DNA from: DAIRFP01 sp036794995 | GTDB taxonomy: Bacteria; Desulfobacterota; Binatia; UBA9968 | NCBI GenBank assembly: GCA_036794995.1 | Contig: DAIRFP010000045.1 | Span: forward strand, 1 to 29,423 | DNA length: 29,423 nucleotides | Direction: 5' to 3' | Shown: positions 24,679 to 29,423 of the stretch, piece after piece | Numbering within the stretch: position 1 is the first letter of the stretch | How the letters are laid out: every line of letters starts with the position of its first letter | Notes under the pieces: model-generated | Database searches by the model: none | The model's input: the letters and a program-made list of their open reading frames with translations, nothing else | What the model was told of the DNA's origin: nothing | Position numbers and translations under genes: made by a program

Positions 24679-25746
24679 ATGATGGCGCATAAGAATCTGT
24701 CGGCAGTTCGCCGCAAGCTGCTCCGTTGGTACGATAAACATCGCCGTGATCTCCCGTGGCGTAGGACGCGCGATCCCTATGCGATCTGGATCGCCGAAAC
24801 CATGCTGCAGCAAACTCAGGTTGCAACCGTGACGCCCTACTATGAACGGTTTCTCCGAGAGCTGCCGACCCTCCACGCTCTGCACCGCGCGCCCCTGCGA
24901 AGAGTTTTAGCCCTGTGGTCCGGGCTCGGCTACTATCGCCGCGCCGAGAATCTAAAAAAAAGCGCCCGTGAGATTATGCGCAAATTTGGCGGGCATCTTC
25001 CCGGTAACTATGACGCCCTCCGGTCGCTACCCGGCATCGGCGACTACACCGCCGGCGCTTTGATGAGCATCGCCTTTCAGGAACCATACCCGGCCATAGA
25101 CGGCAATGCCCGCCGCGTGCTCGACCGCCTGTTTGATCCGCAAGACAATAGAGAGCTGCGGCAGGTGGCGGCGCTGCTGGTACCGAGAACAGGTCCCGGT
25201 TACTTTAATCAAGGTTTAATGGAACTCGGCGCAACGATCTGCATCCCCAAGGAGCCCCGCTGCCCGCGCTGTCCCGTCGCCGCTCACTGCGTGGCCCGCG
25301 CGACGGGACGACGGGCCGGAAAGATGACAGCGACGAGAGCCACGCCGGCCCAAAATATCGAGTGGCCATTGGCGATTTTCCGACAGGATGGAAAAATTCT
25401 GCTGCGAGAACGCGCCGGCGACGGGCTGCTGGCTGGTTTATGGGAGTTTCCCGGCGGTGAAGCAATCCCGAACAAGAATTTGCGCGATTTACTGGTGCGC
25501 CAACTGGCGGAGCCGAGCGAAAAGTTGCCCCCGAAGCGGCGCATCGGCGAGTTTCGCCATAGCATCACCCATCGAAGAATCCGCTCGCCGGTCTTTTTGT
25601 TTGATTTGCCCAAGCCGATGAAGCTTCGACTACCCAACCGGCGATGGCGCTGGGTACGGCCTGCTGCGCTGGCGGATTTTCCCGTATCCTCCATGACTTT
25701 TAAAGCCGCAATGCTTCTCGCGAACCATGAAAAGCGTGCTGCTTAG
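24679..25746 (+). CDS. mutY: A/G-specific adenine DNA glycosylase
   Basis: A 355-residue MutY that removes adenine mispaired with 8-oxoguanine. The catalytic Glu40 is in WIAETMLQQTQV; the helix-hairpin-helix PGIGDYTAGAL (118-127) leads to catalytic Asp141 (YPAIDGNARR). The [4Fe-4S] cysteines Cys188, 195, 198 and 204 have the MutY 6-2-5 spacing. A C-terminal NUDIX-like domain (residues 225-350, with GLWEFPGGE) recognises 8-oxoG. The start is ATG 24679 or the adjacent ATG 24682. Its end overlaps mtgA by 20 bp, pointing to translational coupling. Confidence 0.95.
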   Translation: MMAHKNLSAVRRKLLRWYDKHRRDLPWRRTRDPYAIWIAETMLQQTQVATVTPYYERFLRELPTLHALHRAPLRRVLALWSGLGYYRRAENLKKSAREIMRKFGGHLPGNYDALRSLPGIGDYTAGALMSIAFQEPYPAIDGNARRVLDRLFDPQDNRELRQVAALLVPRTGPGYFNQGLMELGATICIPKEPRCPRCPVAAHCVARATGRRAGKMTATRATPAQNIEWPLAIFRQDGKILLRERAGDGLLAGLWEFPGGEAIPNKNLRDLLVRQLAEPSEKLPPKRRIGEFRHSITHRRIRSPVFLFDLPKPMKLRLPNRRWRWVRPAALADFPVSSMTFKAAMLLANHEKRAA

Positions 25747-26455
25747 AAGTCTGCTTCTGACCGCCGTCGTCGCCTGCTTTGTGTATTTCTATGCGACACT
25801 TCCCAACGTCAAGGATCTCAGAATGAAAAACCCGAAATCCACTGCGCTAATGGAGTTACGGGATCAGGAATATCGACAAAAAGGCGGCAAGATCTCGCGG
25901 CAAAACATCTGGATTTCCTACGGCGCAATCTCCGAGCATTTGAAGAAAGCTGTTTTGATCAGCGAAGACGCGGCGTTTTTCAGCCACACCGGAGTCGATG
26001 TCAAGGAACTTCAGCACGCTCTGAAAAAGGACTGGGAAACCGGCAGCTTCGCCCGCGGCGGCAGCACGATCACGATGCAGCTGGCAAAGAACCTCTATCT
26101 CAATCCAACGAAAAACCCGCTGCGCAAAGCCAAGGAGATCGTGATCGCCTGGCAACTGGAACAAGCTCTGTCAAAGAGACGCATCTTCGAAATTTATCTC
26201 AATGTAGTGGAATGGGGACAAAACCTTTACGGGGCCGAGGCGGCGGCCCGCCACTATTTTGCTAAATCCGCAGCCGACCTCGACATTCATGAAGCCGCGA
26301 CTCTCGCCGCCCTGCTTCCTAACCCGCGCAGCCTGCACGCCAGCAATCTTACCTATAGAAGAAATCTAACCCTGAGCCGGATGGCTGAAATCGGCTATAT
26401 AAGCGGCGCAGAACTCAACCGTGCTAAACAAAGTCCACTCTTCAAGAACAATTAA
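25727..26455 (+). CDS. mtgA: Monofunctional biosynthetic peptidoglycan transglycosylase
   Basis: A 242-residue family GT51 enzyme that polymerises lipid II into glycan strands without a transpeptidase domain. One N-terminal anchor (residues 5-23) precedes the GT51 motifs: catalytic Glu80 in ISEDAAFFSHTGVD, GGSTITMQLAKNLYLNP, and the KEIVIAWQLEQALSKRRIFEIYLN helix with conserved Glu residues. The length matches MtgA. It begins inside mutY (20-bp overlap). With mltA about 16 kb away, the window carries both a synthetic and a lytic murein enzyme. Confidence 0.93.
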   Translation: MKSVLLRSLLLTAVVACFVYFYATLPNVKDLRMKNPKSTALMELRDQEYRQKGGKISRQNIWISYGAISEHLKKAVLISEDAAFFSHTGVDVKELQHALKKDWETGSFARGGSTITMQLAKNLYLNPTKNPLRKAKEIVIAWQLEQALSKRRIFEIYLNVVEWGQNLYGAEAAARHYFAKSAADLDIHEAATLAALLPNPRSLHASNLTYRRNLTLSRMAEIGYISGAELNRAKQSPLFKNN

Positions 26456-26698
26456 AAGCCGACCTTGCCGTTTTTGCGCATGGCAGATCAGTTAGTCCAG
26501 GCGCAAAGGCGCCCTCTTCGCACTGTTTCCGGTTTTCGCCAAATTTTTATCAGAATCATGTGTACCATTCTATCTTCCGAATCGTCTAAGCAAGTGAGGA
26601 GTAGAAGCGCGGTGCCGAAGAAGCGAATTGAAGAAAGTCAAACGGTTGCTACTGCGGCTGTTTTATCTGCGCACTCGAAGAAAGGAAACATCAAAACA

Positions 26699-26911
26699 AT
26701 GGAGAGTCACAATTCAAGACGAATCGATACAACCCTCGGTGAACTGATCGCCGCCGCCAGCGAGGTCGCATTTGAATACTCAGACAATGATAAAGACGCC
26801 TACCGGCTGGCAAGACTTGCGTTAATTGAAATGCTCAAAAAAGCTTCCCGTCCGATTGACTTTGAGGATGAATTCCTCAGCACCGTGACCCGAAAAACCT
26901 ATCTCCACTAA
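26699..26911 (+). CDS. Small acidic hypothetical protein, 70 residues
   Basis: Unrecognised family. The frame is open from 26465, but the region before 26699 translates to low-complexity, Arg/Ser-rich residues, so the ATG at 26699 (MESHNSRRIDTTLGELIAAASEVAFEY) is preferred; an AAAGGAAA tract lies about 10 nt upstream. The protein is helical and acidic (SDNDKDAYRLARLALIEML, then DFEDEFLSTV), with no membrane segment. A strong hairpin follows 14 bp after the stop, consistent with a stand-alone transcript. The function is unknown. Confidence 0.55.
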   Translation: MESHNSRRIDTTLGELIAAASEVAFEYSDNDKDAYRLARLALIEMLKKASRPIDFEDEFLSTVTRKTYLH

Positions 26912-26925
26912 CCGCCCCTTTCCTC

Positions 26926-26956
26926 GGAACAGGGGGTGGTACAGCCCCCCTGTTCC
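26926..26956 (+). terminator. Strong 11-bp hairpin after the small acidic protein gene
   Basis: GGAACAGGGGG (26926-26936) pairs perfectly with CCCCCTGTTCC (26946-26956) over a 9-nt loop. The stem is very stable and well placed to end the upstream transcript, though no U-run follows. Confidence 0.55.
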
Positions 26957-26987
26957 CTCCAAGCCTTTCCCCTGGCATACTCATTGG

Positions 26988-27018
26988 GGAACTTTCAGCT
27001 GGTTGGAAATGTTATAAG
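26988..27018 (+). promoter_or_regulatory. ECF-sigma-like promoter candidate for msrPQ
   Basis: GGAACTT at 26988-26994 followed, 18 bp after GGAAC, by GTTATAAG at 27011-27018 fits the GGAAY-N18-GTT pattern of ECF sigma factors such as SigR. The TATAAG also matches a housekeeping -10, with no good -35 for it. It lies about 120 bp before the msrP ATG. Confidence 0.4.
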
Positions 27019-27125
27019 GACTGCAAGCAGTCGTTTGCATCGATAGCTTGTGGAGCGGCATCTAATGCACGAAGGGGCGCTGGCCTAACCCAATCTCCGG
27101 GACACGCCCGCACGTAGTTGGAATC

Positions 27126-27131
27126 GAGGAG
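27126..27131 (+). promoter_or_regulatory. Shine-Dalgarno GAGGAG for msrP
   Basis: GAGGAG lies 7 nt before the ATG at 27139, fixing that start over the in-frame TTG at 27118. Confidence 0.6.
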
Positions 27132-27138
27132 TGAGACG

Positions 27139-28095
27139 ATGATCATAAAGACAGCCAGAAATATCAGCTCAGCCGAGATAACCCCTAAGGATCTTTACCT
27201 AAACCGGCGCCAATTCATCCTCGCCGCCTCGGCCACTGCGGCGGGCGCCATCCTGGGCAAACTCGATGCGCCTTTTGCGCCGGCCCACGCGGTCGCCGGA
27301 GAGAAACTTAATAACCTAAGCAAGAGCTCCTACAGCACCACTGAAAAGCAAAATTCCTTCAAGGACATCACCCATTATAATAATTTCTACGAGCTCGGTA
27401 CCGACAAGGAAGATCCGGCGGAGAACGCCAAATATCTCATCACTCGCCCCTGGACCATTGCGGTCGAAGGCGAAGTCAAAAAATCCGCCACCTACGACAT
27501 CGATGCGCTGATGAAGCTCGCTCCTTTGGAAGAAAGAATCTATCGGATGCGCTGCGTCGAAGCTTGGTCGATGGTGATTCCATGGGTGGGTTTTCCTTTG
27601 AACTCGCTGATCAAGCTCGCGGAGCCCACCGGCAACGCAAAGTTTGTGCAATTCGTAACCTTGCACGATCCGAAACGTTTGCCCGGTCAACGGCTGTCGA
27701 TCATGCAATGGCCCTACGTCGAAGGACTACGCATGGACGAAGCCGCGCATCCCCTGACGATTCTGTCGGTGGGACTTTACGGCGAATTGCTGCCGGCGCA
27801 AAATGGCGCGCCCATCCGGCTGGTAGTGCCATGGAAGTACGGCTTCAAAAGCATCAAATCCATCGTCAAGATCCGTTTTGTGGAAAAGCAACCGCCGGCG
27901 TCATGGAATCTCATGCAGCCCCAGGAGTACGGCTTTTATTCCAATGTGAATCCGGAAGTCGACCATCCGCGCTGGAGCCAGGCCACCGAACGGCGGATCG
28001 GTGAATTCCAGAGACGAAAAACTCTCATGTTTAACGGCTACGGCGAGCAGGTCGCCTCCCTCTACAGCGGCATGGATCTGAAGAAGTTCTATTAG
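27139..28095 (+). CDS. msrP: Periplasmic protein-methionine-sulfoxide reductase, molybdopterin subunit
   Basis: A 318-residue MsrP (YedY) that reduces oxidised methionines in periplasmic proteins using molybdopterin. The Tat signal has Arg23-Arg24 in LNRRQFILAA with export likely ending near AHAVAG. Family-specific stretches follow: KDITHYNNFYELGTDKEDP, Cys139 as Mo ligand in RMRCVEAWSMVIPWVGFPL, and RLVVPWKYGFKS. Length and order are normal. The msrQ gene follows 128 bp later, with a heptamer array in the gap. An ECF-like promoter candidate lies upstream. Confidence 0.95.
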   Translation: MIIKTARNISSAEITPKDLYLNRRQFILAASATAAGAILGKLDAPFAPAHAVAGEKLNNLSKSSYSTTEKQNSFKDITHYNNFYELGTDKEDPAENAKYLITRPWTIAVEGEVKKSATYDIDALMKLAPLEERIYRMRCVEAWSMVIPWVGFPLNSLIKLAEPTGNAKFVQFVTLHDPKRLPGQRLSIMQWPYVEGLRMDEAAHPLTILSVGLYGELLPAQNGAPIRLVVPWKYGFKSIKSIVKIRFVEKQPPASWNLMQPQEYGFYSNVNPEVDHPRWSQATERRIGEFQRRKTLMFNGYGEQVASLYSGMDLKKFY

Positions 28096-28105
28096 GAGGA
28101 GGAAA

Positions 28106-28147
28106 TCGGGTGTCGGGTGTCAGGTGTCGGGTTTCGGGTGTCAGTAA
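28106..28147. repeat. Array of 7-bp units (TCGGGTG) between msrP and msrQ
   Basis: In 7-bp steps from 28106: TCGGGTG, TCGGGTG, TCAGGTG, TCGGGTT, TCGGGTG, then a degraded TCAGTAA. It starts 10 bp after the msrP stop. There is no inverted partner arm. The array lies within the msrPQ transcript. Confidence 0.8.
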
Positions 28148-28223
28148 TGGGATTCATCCCACGCCGCCAAAGCACGCGTTTGTTGCACTGTAACGCTGCA
28201 TTCTGAATTTCCGCATAGTGACA

Positions 28224-28856
28224 ATGGCCATGCTAACTCGGTTAAAACCGATCTTTTTCGTCGCCTGCCTGGTTCCCCTCGGGCAGTTGTTGTACCAGGG
28301 CTGGACCGACGACCTCACCGCGAATCCCATCGAATACATCACTCGTTTCACCGGCTCCTGGGCGCTGATTATTTTGCTCGTCAGTTTGAGCGTGACGCCG
28401 CTCAGAAGGATCACGGGTTGGAACGAGTTGATCAAGCTGCGGCGCATGCTTGGACTGTTCGCTTTTTTTTACGTCCTGCTGCACTTTTCGACCTATCTAA
28501 TCCTGGACCACTTTTTTGACTTTCAAAGAATCGTCGCAGACGTGGTCAAGCGTCCCTATGTGACCGCGGGCTTTATCGGATTTGTCCTGATGATCCCCTT
28601 GGCGGTCACCTCGACAAAGGCGATGATTCGCCGCCTGGGAAAGCGCTGGCAACTGCTCCACCGCCTGGTTTACGTCGTCGCCATCGCCGGAGTGGTTCAC
28701 TTCTATTGGTTGGTGAAGGCGGATATCAGCCGCCCGGTCCAATACGGAGCGATATTGGCTCTGCTGCTAGGGTGCCGATTGGTCATCATAGGGGCGCAGC
28801 GATGGCCGACGTTTCAAAAGCTCCAGTGGTTCCATTCGTTCAAATCGTTGCCGTAA
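28224..28856 (+). CDS. msrQ: Haem-binding membrane subunit of the methionine sulfoxide reductase system
   Basis: About 210 residues from ATG 28224; a GTG at 28218 and an ATG at 28230 are nearby alternatives and no ribosome site decides between them. Six hydrophobic segments and family stretches are visible: GSWALIILLVSLSVTPL, LRRMLGLFAFFYVLLHFSTYL and LHRLVYVVAIAGVVHFYW, whose histidines are the expected haem ligands. MsrQ carries electrons from the quinone pool or a flavin reductase across the inner membrane to MsrP. It is the natural partner of the gene upstream. Confidence 0.93.
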   Translation: MAMLTRLKPIFFVACLVPLGQLLYQGWTDDLTANPIEYITRFTGSWALIILLVSLSVTPLRRITGWNELIKLRRMLGLFAFFYVLLHFSTYLILDHFFDFQRIVADVVKRPYVTAGFIGFVLMIPLAVTSTKAMIRRLGKRWQLLHRLVYVVAIAGVVHFYWLVKADISRPVQYGAILALLLGCRLVIIGAQRWPTFQKLQWFHSFKSLP

Positions 28857-28918
28857 AACCGGCGATCGTTCCGTTTTTCCAGTTTTCGCTCAACACTTGA
28901 ACACTGCGCTACCGGTCG

Positions 28919-29423
28919 TTAATGAACAACCACCGGGGAATAGGCGCCGGGCACGAGGAGACGTGGGGCGCCACTACCGTCTGCCGCGACCGTCCAGACG
29001 TTGGTCACCGGCGTACCCGAGGTTGCGGCGCTCAGCGAGTAAAGGATGCTGGTGTTGTCGAGCCACTCAACCTGATCATCGACGCTTCGGGTTTCCGCCA
29101 ATTCCCATTCACGCATGGTACGAAGGTCGAGCACAGAAATGCGCCAGGAAACGGCGCTCATCACTCCGCCGGTGCGCTTCTTGAAAGCAATTCGGGTGTT
29201 ATCCGGTGATAGCGCCGGACACTCGATTCCGGCGCGCACCACCTTCGCCCGCCGCACGGCTAAATCCCCCTCGATCAAGTAAATGCGTCCGCCCGTCGCC
29301 AAGGTCGCGTAAAAGCGGTTGCCGCCACGAGCGAAGGTCACGCCCCAGAAGTTGAAGTCCACTGCCTGGAACGGTTCACCCTCTCGAGCAATAGCGAACT
29401 GCTCCATGTTCTCGACTATGGTT
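28919..29423 (-). CDS. TolB/PD40-like beta-propeller protein, truncated at the window edge
   Basis: The frame is open through the window end (TIVENM before the first visible Met), so the N-terminal part is missing. The 168 visible residues show propeller blades with the PD40 pattern (PALSPDNTRIAFKKR) and strand pairs (WRISVLDLRTMREWELAE, VTNVWTVAADGSGAPRLLV). Such repeats occur in TolB and in many lipoproteins and peptidases of unknown role. A sister gene in the window (the S9 peptidase) has the same repeat type, but no hydrolase domain is visible here because this is the C-terminal end. It converges on msrQ with a 62-bp gap. Confidence 0.7.
   Translation of the reverse strand, partial: TIVENMEQFAIAREGEPFQAVDFNFWGVTFARGGNRFYATLATGGRIYLIEGDLAVRRAKVVRAGIECPALSPDNTRIAFKKRTGGVMSAVSWRISVLDLRTMREWELAETRSVDDQVEWLDNTSILYSLSAATSGTPVTNVWTVAADGSGAPRLLVPGAYSPVVVH

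Noticed and set aside
26465..26698. Long N-terminal extension of the small acidic protein from TTG 26465
   Set aside because: The extension has no ribosome site and a low-complexity Arg/Ser-rich translation; the ATG at 26699 is more credible.
28897..29209. Plus-strand short frames near the window end
   Set aside because: They are antisense to the propeller gene, whose strand pattern and PD40 motif are clear.

Overview
The window looks like a chromosomal stretch from an uncultured Gram-negative bacterium, plausibly a Deltaproteobacteria-like lineage (Binatota, Rokubacteria and NC10 are other options). This is inference: there is no rRNA or other phylogenetic marker here. Gram-negative signs are an AsmA-type DUF748 protein with an OmpA-like end, the murein enzymes MltA and MtgA, an MscS channel and the Tat-dependent MsrP/MsrQ pair. 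The Tat-type NMT1/THI5-like ABC transporter beside UbiD, ornithine-cyclodeaminase and FAH-fold genes suggests a heterotroph that handles varied small organic acids.

Layout. 1-4.6 kb: end of a gamma-glutamylcyclotransferase gene, a 1207-residue DUF748 protein and an 81-residue unknown protein, all on +. 4.8-7.7 kb: a UbiD-family decarboxylase (-) divergent from an MFS transporter (+). 7.7-10.2 kb: CDF metal transporter and MltA (both -), with a small zincin-like metallopeptidase (+) starting almost back to back with mltA. 10.4-11.4 kb: a broken AbiEii-type nucleotidyltransferase and its small partner (-). 11.4-17.1 kb: ornithine cyclodeaminase-like gene (-), FAH-family gene (+), then a four-gene ABC importer operon (-; binding protein, ATPase, two permeases). 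17.3-20.2 kb: S9 prolyl-oligopeptidase-like enzyme (-) divergent from a TatD-like hydrolase (+). 20.2-23.7 kb: MscS channel, YajR-like MFS transporter, a MITE-like inverted-repeat element and bacterioferritin (+). 23.7-26.9 kb: EamA transporter (-), overlapping mutY and mtgA (+), and a small unknown protein. 27.1-28.9 kb: msrP and msrQ (+), repairing oxidised methionines in envelope proteins. The window closes inside a beta-propeller gene (-).

The most unusual feature is a set of short intergenic arrays, each made of degenerate 7-bp units, at four separate places (about 6.3, 13.65, 16.1 and 28.1 kb) with a possible fifth remnant at 4.68 kb. Each locus uses a different heptamer. Two are arranged as head-to-head inverted arrays that would fold into long hairpins, and two reach the stop codon of a gene. 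They resemble the heptameric short tandem repeats (STRR) of cyanobacteria in design, and no coding feature here explains them. Other points of note are a 150-bp MITE-like element just upstream of bacterioferritin with a diverged partial copy nearby, an AbiEii gene with an in-frame amber codon, a doubled 11-bp palindromic unit inside an inverted repeat, and an ECF-sigma-like promoter match ahead of msrPQ. No tRNA, rRNA, CRISPR array or transposase gene was recognised.
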